A DNA stretch of 64,000 nucleotides from Streptomyces sp. CBMA152 (GTDB lineage Bacteria; Actinomycetota; Actinomycetes; Streptomycetales; Streptomycetaceae), in NCBI RefSeq assembly GCF_014596475.1, contig NZ_MECJ01000033.1, forward strand, positions 558,001 to 622,000. Reading direction: 5' to 3'. Within the stretch, counting starts at the first letter, position 1. The number at the start of each line of letters is the position of its first letter. Position numbers and translations under genes: made by a program. Shown piece after piece: positions 49,154-58,335 of the stretch. Below the pieces are notes generated by a model, which was given only the letters and a program-made list of their open reading frames with translations, made no database searches and was not told where the DNA came from.

Positions 49154-50557
49154 TCACGGACGCAGCGTCCGCTCCCGCTCCACCTGCGGGCGGTCCAGAC
49201 GCGCGTCGTACGACGCCAGCGGCTTCGGCGTCGTGGCGGGCAGGCCCGCCCAGCGCAGGATCGCGGACGTCGCCGTGGCCTTCTCCGAAGCGGCCAGGCC
49301 GGCGACCTTCGAGCCGTGGTTGCCGCCCGCGACCGTGTAGACGTACGAGTCGCGCGAGCCGGAGCCGAGGCGGAAGCGCTCGGCGCCCCACGGGTCGTTC
49401 TGGCCGTACACGTACAGCATGTGGTCGGCGTGGTGGCGCACCCAGTTGTCCACCTGCGGCATCACCCACGGCTGGAACCGCATCGGGATGCTGCGCGGGA
49501 CGAAGTTGCGCGGCGGCTGGTAGCCGTAGCGGCTCAGACCGCCGAGCCACGGCTGCTTGATGGTGGGCGAGCCGAGCTGGGTGCCCGCCTGGTAGTAGTA
49601 CGGGGTGTACTTCTCAAGGCCCTGGTCGGCATAGGAGTCGAAGCCGACGATCTTGTTGACGGAGTCCCAGATCACCTGGTCGGTGGCGTGCGGCGCGTCC
49701 GCCGGGATGGTGCCGCAGTCGGAGACCAGGCTGTACTGCCAGAACGTCCACACGTAGTCGAGGACGACCGCCTCGTACGCCTTGTCAAGCGTGCCGACCG
49801 TGGCGAACGAGTACTTGTTGTCGGTCGCGTACTGCGCCAGCTTCTTCTCCAGCGGCTCGCGGCGCACCAGCGCCTCGCGCTGCACGGCCTCCAGCTTGTC
49901 GCGGCACTCCTTGGTGCCGACGGTCTGGAAGAAGCGGTCGTACGCCGAGTCCTCGTCGTTGACGACGTCGTTGGGGGCCACGTAGGCGACGACGCCGTCC
50001 ATGTCCCGGGGGTAGTAGCGCTTGTAGTACGTCGCCGTCATACCGCCCTTGGAGCCACCGGTGGTCAGCCAGTTCTTGCGGTAGATCGGCTTGAGGGCCT
50101 GGTATATGGCGTGCTGGTCGCTGGCCGCCTGCCAGATGTCCAGCTTCTTCCAGTCGGCCGGCTGCGGCCGGGACGGGGTGAAGTAGCGGTATTCCACCGA
50201 GACCTGGTTGCCGTCCACGATCTGGGTCGGCTCGCTGCGGCTCGGGTTGGTCGAGACGTTGTAGCCGCTGGTGTACATGACGGTGGGGCGGCCGGTGTCC
50301 TTGTGCAGCAGGGTGACGCGCTGCTGGAAGGTGCCCTGCGAGGGGTGCCGGTGGTCGACCGGCTGGGTGAAGTCGAGGACGAAGTAGCGGTAGCCGGCGT
50401 ACGGCTTCTCCTCTATGAGGCTCACCCCGGGTATCGCCAGGATGCGGTCCTTGATGTCCGGCTCGGCGGCGGTGGCCGCCCCGGCGGTGGCTCCCGCCAC
50501 GCTCACCGTGCCTATCAGCACGACGAGCGAAAGGAGCCATCTGAACGTCTTGCGCAT
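49154..50557 (-). CDS. Secreted tripeptidyl aminopeptidase, peptidase family S37
   Basis: A 467-residue secreted serine peptidase like the PS-10 enzyme of Streptomyces. The signal peptide MRKTFRWLLSLVVLIGTVSV ends near TAGAATAA. The catalytic triad is visible: Ser in TTGGSKGGMTATYYKRYYP (about 150), Asp in VYGQNDPWG (about 385) and His in AGGNHGSKVAG (about 415). Family members release tripeptides from protein N-termini in the growth medium. I chose ATG 50557 because GGGGAG lies 6 nt upstream; the longer frame to 50620 adds a hydrophilic stretch before the signal peptide. Monocistronic, convergent with the lipoprotein gene. Confidence 0.9.
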   Translation of the reverse strand: MRKTFRWLLSLVVLIGTVSVAGATAGAATAAEPDIKDRILAIPGVSLIEEKPYAGYRYFVLDFTQPVDHRHPSQGTFQQRVTLLHKDTGRPTVMYTSGYNVSTNPSRSEPTQIVDGNQVSVEYRYFTPSRPQPADWKKLDIWQAASDQHAIYQALKPIYRKNWLTTGGSKGGMTATYYKRYYPRDMDGVVAYVAPNDVVNDEDSAYDRFFQTVGTKECRDKLEAVQREALVRREPLEKKLAQYATDNKYSFATVGTLDKAYEAVVLDYVWTFWQYSLVSDCGTIPADAPHATDQVIWDSVNKIVGFDSYADQGLEKYTPYYYQAGTQLGSPTIKQPWLGGLSRYGYQPPRNFVPRSIPMRFQPWVMPQVDNWVRHHADHMLYVYGQNDPWGAERFRLGSGSRDSYVYTVAGGNHGSKVAGLAASEKATATSAILRWAGLPATTPKPLASYDARLDRPQVERERTLRP

Positions 50558-50677
50558 GCGTTCTCCCCTGTGGTCACGATGTTTCGCGATCGTCGTGAAC
50601 CTAACGGGAGCAACACCCACACCACCAGACCCAGTTGCCCCACTGGACCTGGCATCGTTGTCAACGGCAGCTCAGTA

Positions 50678-51070
50678 TCAGCACAAGATCCATCCTGTAG
50701 ATGCCCCGGATCCCGCGACCGAACCCGCCGCCCGCACACAGCGGTTGATCGCGTGCACCGTGACCGGGCCCGCCTGCTGGGTGAACTGCCCGCTGTCGGA
50801 GACCGGGGCGCCGCCGCGCGCCTGGAGCGTGACCGCCATCTGCCGTCTGGCACCCGGCGACTTGGCGACCGTGACCGCGCAGGCGTAGCCGTGCGTCTTG
50901 TAGACCCGCAGCTCACCGGTGGCGAACGGGACCGTCTTGACCTGCCGCCCGCCGCACGCGGCCGCCGCGTCGGCGCTGCCGGTGCCCGGCCCGAGCACGA
51001 TCAGGGAACCCGTCGCCAGAAATACGGCAAGCCCCCAGCCCGCCCGCCTGTGAGACCCCCCACCGAACAC
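50678..51070 (-). CDS. Small secreted protein with four cysteines, subtilisin-inhibitor-like in size
   Basis: A 130-residue protein with an N-terminal signal peptide (AGWGLAVFLATGSLIVLG, cleavage near SADAAAA) and a 95-residue mature part containing four Cys (ACGGR, YACAV, NRCVR and the C-terminal WILC), so two disulfides are possible. Size, secretion and Cys count are reminiscent of Streptomyces secreted protease-inhibitor-like proteins, but I see no SSI reactive-site motif, so function is unassigned. The start is GTG 51070 with a near-ideal GGAAGGAGG 5 nt upstream. It follows the membrane protein gene on the same strand and precedes the S37 peptidase. Confidence 0.75.
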   Translation of the reverse strand: MFGGGSHRRAGWGLAVFLATGSLIVLGPGTGSADAAAACGGRQVKTVPFATGELRVYKTHGYACAVTVAKSPGARRQMAVTLQARGGAPVSDSGQFTQQAGPVTVHAINRCVRAAGSVAGSGASTGWILC

Positions 51071-51183
51071 GCTTGCCTCCTTCCGTCACATGAACGTATG
51101 TGTGTACGGACGCGGCGGCCCACCCTGCGGTTGCGCGGATTCCGGATGCGCTCGACGATCACGGCCGCGTCACGCGGCCCGGG

Positions 51184-51540
51184 TCACGCCTGGCTCACGA
51201 TCATCGAGAGGAAGCAGAACTCGGCGGCGATCTGGAAGCACAGGCCCGTCACCCGGAGCTCATAGACCCGGCGGGCGCGGTCGGGGGTGGCGACGACCAG
51301 GACGAACGCGAGTGCGGCGAAGACGAGCGCCCACTGCATCTGGGTCCCGGTCGCGGCGCCGGGGTTGGTGCAGTTGTCGCCGTTCTCGAAGCACGCCGAG
51401 AACCGCCCGCTGGACAGGACCGCGAGCCAGGCCAGGAACATACCCGGGATCAGCAGGAACGCGGAGATCACCGCGGCGGTCCGCAGGCGCGGCAGCGACT
51501 CGGCGGTCGGGGCGGGCGTGAACTCGGTCTTCGTCTTCAT
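51184..51540 (-). CDS. Small membrane protein, function unknown
   Basis: A 118-residue protein with three hydrophobic segments: AAVISAFLLIPGMFLAWLAV (about 22-42), MQWALVFAALAFVLVVA (about 68-84) and a third near the C-terminus (LCFQIAAEFCFLSMIV). A loop after the first segment has two Cys (ACFENGDNC) that could form a disulfide outside the cell. Start ATG 51540 (MKTKTEFTPAP). It lies 71 nt after the ABC exporter gene on the same strand, so it may be cotranscribed. No family recognised. Confidence 0.75.
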   Translation of the reverse strand: MKTKTEFTPAPTAESLPRLRTAAVISAFLLIPGMFLAWLAVLSSGRFSACFENGDNCTNPGAATGTQMQWALVFAALAFVLVVATPDRARRVYELRVTGLCFQIAAEFCFLSMIVSQA

Positions 51541-51610
51541 GCCCCGATCAAACCGGGGACGGCCCGCCGCGCGGACCGTCCCCGGTACTCATCTTCTCGG
51601 GCGCGGATAC

Positions 51611-54600
51611 TCAGACCGCCGCCGGCTCGTCCTCGCCGATGAACGTGCGCCACAGGCTGGCGTAGCGGCCGTCCTGGGCCAGGAGTTCGTCGTGGGTGCC
51701 GTCCTCGACGACCCGGCCGTGGTCCATCACGACCACCCGGTCCGCGCGGGCCGCCGTGGTGAGGCGGTGGGCGACGACCAGCGTGGTGCGCCGACCGGTG
51801 AGGCGGTCGGTGGCCTGGTTGACCTGGGCCTCGGTGGCCAGGTCCAGCGCGGCCGTGGCCTCGTCGAGGAGCAGGACGTCGGGGTCGACGAGCTCCGCAC
51901 GCGCCAGCGCGATCAACTGGCGCTGGCCCGCCGAGAGGTTGCGGCCGCGCTCGGCGACCTCGTGCAGATAGCCGCCGTCGAGGGTGGCGATCATGTCGTG
52001 GGCGCCGACGGCCCGCGCCGCCGCCTCGACCTCGGCGTCGCTCGCCTCGGGCCGCCCGTACGCGATGGCGTCCCGGACCGTCCCCGCGAACAGATACGCC
52101 TCCTGCGGGACCACGCCCAGGCGGTGCCGGTAGGCGGTGAGGTCCAGGTCGCGCAGATCGATGCCGTCGGCGGTGACCCGCCCGCCCGTCGGGTCGTAGA
52201 ACCGGGCGACCAGCTTGACCAGCGTCGACTTGCCCGCGCCCGTCTCGCCGACGAAGGCGACGGTCTGCCCGGCCGGTATCCGCAGCGCCACGCCCGACAG
52301 TGCCTCCTCCTCGTCCCCGTACGCGAAGTCCACGTCCTCGAAGGCGATCTCGCCGCGCAGCGAGCGGACGTCCTGGGGCTTCGCGGCCGACTCCGTGGAG
52401 GTCGGCTCGCGCAGCAGCTCCTGGATGCGCTTGAGCGAGACGGCCGCCTGCTGGTAGCCGTCGAAGACCTGCGAGAGCTGCTGTACGGGGGCGAAGAACA
52501 GGTCGATGTAGAGGAGGTACGCGACGAGCGCGCCCGTCGTCAGGCTGCCCGCGTCGACCCGGTGGGCGCCCACGATCAGCACCGCCGCCGAGGCGACCGA
52601 CGACAGGAGCTGGACGAACGGGAAGTAGACCGAGATGAGCCACTGGCCCCGGATGCGGGCCGTGCGGTAGTCGGCGCTGCGGGCCGCGAACCGCTCGCCG
52701 CCGTCGCGCTCGCGCCCGAAGGCCTGCACGATCCGCAGCCCGCTCACCGACTCCTGGAGGTCGGCGTTGACCACGGCGACCCGCTCACGGGCCAGTTCGT
52801 ACGCCTTCACGCTCTGCTTGCGGAAGAAGTACGTGCCGACGATCAGGAGCGGCAGGGTCGCGAAGACGACGAGGGCGAGCTGGAGGTCGATGACGAGCAG
52901 CGCGAGCATGATGCCGAAGAAGGTGACGACCGAGACGAACGCGGTGACCAGACCGGTCTGCAGGAACGTCGCGAGGGCGTCCACGTCCGTCGTCATCCGG
53001 GTCATGATCCGGCCGGTCAACTCGCGCTCGTAGTAGTCGAGTCCGAGCCGCTGGAGCTGGGCGAAGATCTTCAGACGGAGGCTGTAGAGGACGCGTTCGC
53101 CGGTCCGGCCGGTCATCCGGGTCTCGCCGAACTGGGCGGCCCACTGGATCGCCACGGTCAGCAGGGCCAGGCCCGCCGCCGCCCACACCGCGCCGAGCGC
53201 GAGCTGGCTCACGCCCTTGTCGATGCCGTGCCGGATGAGGACCGGCAGCAGCAGGGACATGCCCGCGTCGACGGCGACCAGGGTGAGGCTGATGGCCAGC
53301 GGCTTGCCGAAGCCGCGCAGCAGTCGGCGCAGACCGTAGGAGGCTTCGGGCTGTACGGCTCTGGCCTCGTCGACGCCGGGGGTGTCGGTGGCCGGGGGCA
53401 GCGCCTCGACCTGGGCGAGGAGTTCGGGGGTGGCCGGCATCCCGCCGGGGGCGGCCGACTCGGGCTTGTCCGGACGTATCCACAGCGGCGGCGTGATGCC
53501 CCGCTCGGCGTCGAACTCGGCGTCCAGCTCGTCCCGTACGGTGTGGTCCTCCACGACCTCGGCCGGGACGATGTGGCCGGGCGAGACCGCGCCCAGCTCG
53601 TCCGGGTCGGTCAGCAGGCGCCGGTAGAGCGCCGAGTCGCGCTGGAGCTCGTCGTGGGTGCCGATGGCCGCGAGGCGGCCGCCGTCGAGGACGGCGATGC
53701 GGTCGGCGAGGTTGAGGGTGGAGCGGCGGTGCGCGATGAGCAGCGTGGTGCGCCCGGCCATCACGGACTTGAGCGCCTCGTGGATCTCGTGCTCCACGCG
53801 CGCGTCCACGGCCGAGGTGGCGTCGTCCAGGACCAGCAGCCGCGGGTCGGTGAGGATGGCGCGGGCCAGCGCGACGCGCTGGCGCTGGCCGCCGGAGAGG
53901 GTCAGGCCGTGCTCGCCGACCGTGGTGTCGTACCCGTCGGGCAGCTCGGCGATGAACCGGTCCGCCTGCGCGGCGCGCGCGGCCTTCTCGATCTCCTCCT
54001 GGGTGGCGTCCGGCTTCCCGTACGCGATGTTGGCGCGCACGGTGTCGGAGAACAGGAAGCTGTCCTCGGGCACCAGGCCGATGGCCGAGCGCAGCGAGGC
54101 CATGGTCAGCTCGCGCACATCGTGGCCGCCGACCAGGACGGCGCCGTGCGTGACGTCGTAGAAGCGCGGCAACAGAAGGGAGACGGTGGACTTGCCGGAG
54201 CCGGAGGAGCCGACGACGGCGACGGTCTCGCCGGGCCGGATCTCCAGGGAGAACCCGTCCAGGACCGGACGCCCGTCCTCGTAACCGAACCGCACGTCGT
54301 CGAACTCGACGGTGGCGGGCGCGTCGGCGGGCAGTTCCTTGGTGCCGTCCTCGATGGACGGCTCGGTGTCGATCAGCTCCAGAACGCGCTCCACACCGGC
54401 CCGCGCCTGCTGGCCGACGGTCAGCACCATCGCGAGCATCCGGACCGGTCCGACGAGCTGCGCGAGATACGTGGAGAACGCCACGAACGTGCCGAGGGTG
54501 ATCTCGCCGCGCGTGGCGAGCCAGCCGCCGAGCGCCAGCATGGCGACCTGGCCGAGCGCGGGGACGGCCTGGAGGGCCGGGGTGTAACGGGAGTTGAGCT

Positions 54601-55318
54601 TGATGGTCCGCAGCCGCCCGGCGAAGAGCTTTCGCCCCACCTCCCGCAGCTTGCCGGTCTCCTGCTCCTCCTGGCCGAAGCCCTTGACCACGCGTACGCC
54701 GGAGACGGCACCGTCGACGACGCCCGCGACGGCCGCGGCCTGGCCCTGGGCGTACCAGGTGGCCGGGAAGAGACGGGTACGGCTGAGCTTGGCGATGAAC
54801 CACAGCGCGGGCGCCACGGCCAGCGCGACCAGGGTCAGCACCGGCGAGAGCCACGCCATGATCGCGAGCGAGATCAGGAAGAGCAGGATGTTGCCGATGG
54901 TCATCGGCAACATGAAGAGCAGACCCTGGATGAGCTGGAGGTCACTGGTGGCCCGGCCGACGACCTGCCCGGTGGAGAGCTCGTCCTGACGCCGCCCGTC
55001 GAGCCGGGCGATCGTCGCGTACATCTCCGTCCGCAGGTCGTGCTGGACGTCGAGGGCGAGGCGGCCGCCGTAGTAGCGACGTATGTACGTCAGTACGTAC
55101 ACGACGACCGCCGCGGCTATGAGCATCCCGGTCCACACCGCGAGCGAGCGGGTGTGGGAGCCGACCACGTCGTCGATGATCACCTTGGTGACCAGCGGGA
55201 CCAGAGCCATCACCGCCATACCGGCCAGGGACGACCCGAGCGCCAGCACGACATCGCGCCGGTACCGCCAGGCGTACCCGGTCAGCCGCCGCGCCCACCC
55301 TTGATCTGCCGCCGCCAC
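51611..55318 (-). CDS. Full-length ABC exporter with two TMD-NBD halves in one chain
   Basis: A 1235-residue type IV ABC exporter. Half 1 (about 1-590): membrane domain, Walker A VVGSSGSGKST (about 372), signature LSGGQRQRVALARA, Walker B LLVLDDATSAVD, where the catalytic Glu is replaced by Asp. Half 2 (about 640-1235): Walker A FVGETGAGKST, signature LSAGQRQLIALARA (Gly to Ala), Walker B LLLDEATAALD with Glu. Site 1 (NBD1 Walker B plus NBD2 signature) is therefore degenerate and site 2 canonical, as in asymmetric heterodimeric exporters. A charged linker (about 590-640) joins the halves. I chose GTG 55318, with GGGAGG 7 nt upstream, over 55363. Likely exports a drug or lipid; substrate unknown. 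Confidence 0.93.
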   Translation of the reverse strand: MAAADQGWARRLTGYAWRYRRDVVLALGSSLAGMAVMALVPLVTKVIIDDVVGSHTRSLAVWTGMLIAAAVVVYVLTYIRRYYGGRLALDVQHDLRTEMYATIARLDGRRQDELSTGQVVGRATSDLQLIQGLLFMLPMTIGNILLFLISLAIMAWLSPVLTLVALAVAPALWFIAKLSRTRLFPATWYAQGQAAAVAGVVDGAVSGVRVVKGFGQEEQETGKLREVGRKLFAGRLRTIKLNSRYTPALQAVPALGQVAMLALGGWLATRGEITLGTFVAFSTYLAQLVGPVRMLAMVLTVGQQARAGVERVLELIDTEPSIEDGTKELPADAPATVEFDDVRFGYEDGRPVLDGFSLEIRPGETVAVVGSSGSGKSTVSLLLPRFYDVTHGAVLVGGHDVRELTMASLRSAIGLVPEDSFLFSDTVRANIAYGKPDATQEEIEKAARAAQADRFIAELPDGYDTTVGEHGLTLSGGQRQRVALARAILTDPRLLVLDDATSAVDARVEHEIHEALKSVMAGRTTLLIAHRRSTLNLADRIAVLDGGRLAAIGTHDELQRDSALYRRLLTDPDELGAVSPGHIVPAEVVEDHTVRDELDAEFDAERGITPPLWIRPDKPESAAPGGMPATPELLAQVEALPPATDTPGVDEARAVQPEASYGLRRLLRGFGKPLAISLTLVAVDAGMSLLLPVLIRHGIDKGVSQLALGAVWAAAGLALLTVAIQWAAQFGETRMTGRTGERVLYSLRLKIFAQLQRLGLDYYERELTGRIMTRMTTDVDALATFLQTGLVTAFVSVVTFFGIMLALLVIDLQLALVVFATLPLLIVGTYFFRKQSVKAYELARERVAVVNADLQESVSGLRIVQAFGRERDGGERFAARSADYRTARIRGQWLISVYFPFVQLLSSVASAAVLIVGAHRVDAGSLTTGALVAYLLYIDLFFAPVQQLSQVFDGYQQAAVSLKRIQELLREPTSTESAAKPQDVRSLRGEIAFEDVDFAYGDEEEALSGVALRIPAGQTVAFVGETGAGKSTLVKLVARFYDPTGGRVTADGIDLRDLDLTAYRHRLGVVPQEAYLFAGTVRDAIAYGRPEASDAEVEAAARAVGAHDMIATLDGGYLHEVAERGRNLSAGQRQLIALARAELVDPDVLLLDEATAALDLATEAQVNQATDRLTGRRTTLVVAHRLTTAARADRVVVMDHGRVVEDGTHDELLAQDGRYASLWRTFIGEDEPAAV

Positions 55319-55452
55319 TGGTTGCCTCCCGTAGTCCGAACCACCGCAAGGCCCCAACGCCACGACCGGCGGATTTCATCCCGCGGCAACAATTGGCAGG
55401 CTTTTAGGGCCACGGGGGGGGTGGGTTGCCCGAGCGATGGGGGGTCCGGGAT

Positions 55453-55501
55453 CACTTAAGGGGCGCGGGGAACTGCGCGACCAGCCCAGCACGGTCCGCA
55501 G
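55453..55501. repeat. Dispersed Streptomyces intergenic repeat, copy C
   Basis: This is the same core as copies A and E, preceded by CACTTAAG and ending ACGGTCCGCAG, in the 210-nt spacer between the ABC exporter start and the beta-lactamase-fold gene's stop. It is the only copy in a tandem rather than convergent spacer. Confidence 0.85.
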
Positions 55502-55528
55502 AAAAAACCCTGCACCCACGCGAAGCGG

Positions 55529-56518
55529 CTAGCGACCCGGCACAGCCGTCACCAGACGACGGCCCGCAGGAGCCTCCGGCACCGGCGGCACAGCCTCCTG
55601 CGGCAGCACCGGCACAGGCCTCTGCCACTTAGGCGGATTCCAAGGCCGAGCCACCACACCCGGGGTGCCGAGATCACCATGCACGGCCCGGGCCACGGCC
55701 TGAATCGTGTCGACGCCCTGGTTCATCGTCGAGTTGTCCTCGGTGAGAACAGCCATCGCATAGTCATGGCCGTTCCCCGTGAACGCACCAATGCTGTGCA
55801 CCCGCCACCCGTGCGTCGCCCGCGACAGCCACCCGTTCTTGAGCGACACGACCGCCCCGGCAGGCGCCCCCGCAGGCGTACCCCACCGCTGCCCGGCCAC
55901 GACCTGGCTCATCAGACCCAGCTGATACGACCGCGCGGCATCGCTCAGCACCGAGTTCCGCGAGGTCAGCAGCGCGAGCAGCTTGGCCTGGTCGCGCGCG
56001 GTGATCCGGGTCAGCCCCCAGTACCCGTCCGCGCCCGGCGTCGTCTGCGTCATCCCGGCGGCGGCAAGGAACGACCGCACCTTGCCCGCGCCGAGCTGCT
56101 TCCACAGTTCGGTGGTCGACGCGTTGTCCGACTCGGTGATCATCTTGGTGGCGAGGCCGCGCTCGCGCTGGGTGAGCGAGCGGTCGTGCCTGTTCGCGTC
56201 CCACAGCAGCGTCGCGAGCACGGTCGCCTTGACGACGCTCGCGGAGTCGTACGTGGCGGTCGCCCCCAGCTCGCAGCGGGTGCCGGTCGAGCGGTCGTAG
56301 AGCGCCACGGCCGTCAGCGAGGAGCGGCCGCGAAGCGCCGAGGTGATGTCCTTGGACAGCTTGGCCGCGAGGGCGGGGTCGTAGGAGGTGCAGGTCACCG
56401 AGGACGCGGCGGCGGCCGGCGTGGCAACCGCCAGCAGCGGCGCGACCACGCTCGCGGCGACGGCGGCGCCGAGCGCGCCACGGCGTATTCGTCCGGCAGT
56501 GCCGGAGTGTCTGAACAA
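55529..56518 (-). CDS. Secreted class A beta-lactamase-fold serine hydrolase
   Basis: A 329-residue exported protein. After a signal peptide (RIRRGALGAAVAASVVAP...ATPAAAA) the serine beta-lactamase/D,D-peptidase motifs are present: SxxK as SVVK (about 93), SDN as ESDNAST (about 128-134), and KTG replaced by KNG in VVSLKNGW (about 229). A Pro-rich 45-residue tail ends the protein. The KNG variant weakens a prediction of true beta-lactamase; a D,D-peptidase-like role or an unknown esterase is as likely. The start is a TTG at 56518 with GGGAAG just upstream, which is rare; no better ATG or GTG lies before the signal peptide. Monocistronic. Confidence 0.83.
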   Translation of the reverse strand: MFRHSGTAGRIRRGALGAAVAASVVAPLLAVATPAAAASSVTCTSYDPALAAKLSKDITSALRGRSSLTAVALYDRSTGTRCELGATATYDSASVVKATVLATLLWDANRHDRSLTQRERGLATKMITESDNASTTELWKQLGAGKVRSFLAAAGMTQTTPGADGYWGLTRITARDQAKLLALLTSRNSVLSDAARSYQLGLMSQVVAGQRWGTPAGAPAGAVVSLKNGWLSRATHGWRVHSIGAFTGNGHDYAMAVLTEDNSTMNQGVDTIQAVARAVHGDLGTPGVVARPWNPPKWQRPVPVLPQEAVPPVPEAPAGRRLVTAVPGR

Positions 56519-56664
56519 AGCTTCCCGCCCCCTGTGAGTACCGAGACGAGCACATCGCCCTGATGTGCTCGCCTCACATGACTCATCAGGAGGCGAAAAG
56601 TTGCACGAAGAAAATGTTGAACGAGATCACAGTTTGGCCACCGGGGCCACACCGTGCGCCGCCG

Positions 56665-58335
56665 TCACAGATGCGTCGGAGCGAACATCTTCAGTACGGC
56701 GGGCAGCACGACCACCGAGGGCCCGGGCTCCGCCAGCGCCTTCGCCAGGTCCGCGCGCAACGACTCCACGCTCGTACGCACCGCGGGCACACCGAACGAC
56801 TCGGCGAGCGCGACGAAGTCCGGCCGCGCCAGCTCCGTGCCGGTCGCCGCGCCGTACGCGTCCGTCATGTACTCGCGCAGGATGCCGTACCCGCCGTCGT
56901 CGACGATCAGCCAGGTCACCGGCAGGTCGTACTGCCGGGCCGTGGCGAGCTCGGCGATCGAGTACATCGCGCCGCCGTCGCCGGAGACCGCGAGCACCGG
57001 TCGACTGCGGTCGGCGGCCGCCGCGCCGATCGCCGCCGGGAAGCCGTAGCCGAGGCCGCCCGCGCCCTGGGCCGAGTGCAGCGCACCCGGCCAGGCGGAC
57101 CAGGCCCAGTACGCCAGGATCGTCATGTCCCAGAAGCTGGGCGCGTCGGCGGGCAGCGCCGCGCGCACGTCGGCCAGGATGCGCTGCTCGGTCTCCAGGC
57201 CCTGCCCGGCGATCCGCTCCCGTACCTTCGCGAGGACCGTACGTACGGACTCGGCGGCGGCCGGGTCGGTGCGCTCGCGGACCGTCTCCAGGAGCGCGGA
57301 GAGCGCCACGCGCGCGTCCGCGTGGATGCCGAGCGCGGGGTGGTTGGACTCCAGCTTGCCGAGGTCCGCCTCGATCTGGATCACGCGGCCGCGCGGGGCG
57401 AACGTGTGGTAGTTCGAGGAGAGTTCGCCCAGGCCGGAGCCGACGACGAGGAGGACGTCGGCGTCCTGAAGGAAGTCGGTGGTGTGCCGGTCCTCCAGCC
57501 ACGACTGGAGCGAGAGCGGGTGCTCCCAGGGGAAGGCGCCCTTGCCGCCGAAGGTCGTCACCACGGGGGCGTCGATGCGCTCGGCGAGCGCGCGGAGCTT
57601 GCCGGAGGCGTCGGCGCGTACGACACCGCCGCCCGCGATGATCACCGGGCGGACCGCGTTCGACAGCAACTCGGCCGCCACGGCGGTCAGTTCGGGGCGC
57701 GGGAGCAGGTCGTGCGGGGTCGCGTCGACGGCCGTGACGACCGGCAGGGACGTCTCGGCGGTCAGTACGTCCTGCGGGATCTCCACCCAGACCGGGCCGT
57801 GCGGGGCGGTCAGCGCCGACTCCCACGCCGCCGCGATCGCGGACGGGATCTGGGACTGGCTGCGGACGGGGTGGACCGACTTCACCACGTCCCGGAACGA
57901 GGCCTGCTGGTCGCGGAGTTCATGCAGATACCCGTGGCGGCCGCCGCCCAGGCCCGCCGTGGGGATCTGGCTGGCGATCGCCACGACCGGGGCGCTGGCA
58001 GCGGCCGCCTCCTGGAGGGCGGCGAGCGAGGTCAGCGCGCCGGGCCCGGTGGAGAGCAGCAGCGGGGCCGCCTCCCCGGTGACCCGGCCGTACGCGTCGG
58101 CCGCGAACCCCGCGTTGTTCTCCATCCGCAGCCCGATGTAGTCCAGATCGGAGCGCCGCAGCGCGTCGAACATCCCGAGCGCGTGCTGCCCGGGCAGCCC
58201 GAAGACGGTGGTGGCGCCGAGGCCTTGGAGGGTCTCGATCACCAGGTCACCGCCGGTGCGCCCCGGCGGCGGGTTCAACGCGGCCGCGGTCTGCGCCGCC
58301 GTCGGGCGCAGCACCACGTCGTGGTCATGGGTCAC
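56665..58335 (-). CDS. ThDP-dependent acetolactate-synthase-like enzyme, possibly 2-ketoarginine decarboxylase (AruI-like)
   Basis: A 556-residue ThDP enzyme. The catalytic Glu is in MENNAGFAADAYGRVTG (about 74-90); the central domain has PVIIAGGGVVRAD (about 228) and TTFGGKGAFPWEHP; the ThDP motif runs GDGGAMYSIAEL to VDDGGYG (about 445-475), where Asp replaces the usual first Asn. Length equals AruI of Pseudomonas (2-ketoarginine decarboxylase). It overlaps the ureohydrolase gene by ATGA, so the two are coupled. AruI plus guanidinobutyrase is the arginine transaminase pathway, so I infer that role; a CEAS-like or plain acetolactate enzyme is the alternative. Start ATG 58335. Confidence 0.8.
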   Translation of the reverse strand: MTHDHDVVLRPTAAQTAAALNPPPGRTGGDLVIETLQGLGATTVFGLPGQHALGMFDALRRSDLDYIGLRMENNAGFAADAYGRVTGEAAPLLLSTGPGALTSLAALQEAAAASAPVVAIASQIPTAGLGGGRHGYLHELRDQQASFRDVVKSVHPVRSQSQIPSAIAAAWESALTAPHGPVWVEIPQDVLTAETSLPVVTAVDATPHDLLPRPELTAVAAELLSNAVRPVIIAGGGVVRADASGKLRALAERIDAPVVTTFGGKGAFPWEHPLSLQSWLEDRHTTDFLQDADVLLVVGSGLGELSSNYHTFAPRGRVIQIEADLGKLESNHPALGIHADARVALSALLETVRERTDPAAAESVRTVLAKVRERIAGQGLETEQRILADVRAALPADAPSFWDMTILAYWAWSAWPGALHSAQGAGGLGYGFPAAIGAAAADRSRPVLAVSGDGGAMYSIAELATARQYDLPVTWLIVDDGGYGILREYMTDAYGAATGTELARPDFVALAESFGVPAVRTSVESLRADLAKALAEPGPSVVVLPAVLKMFAPTHL

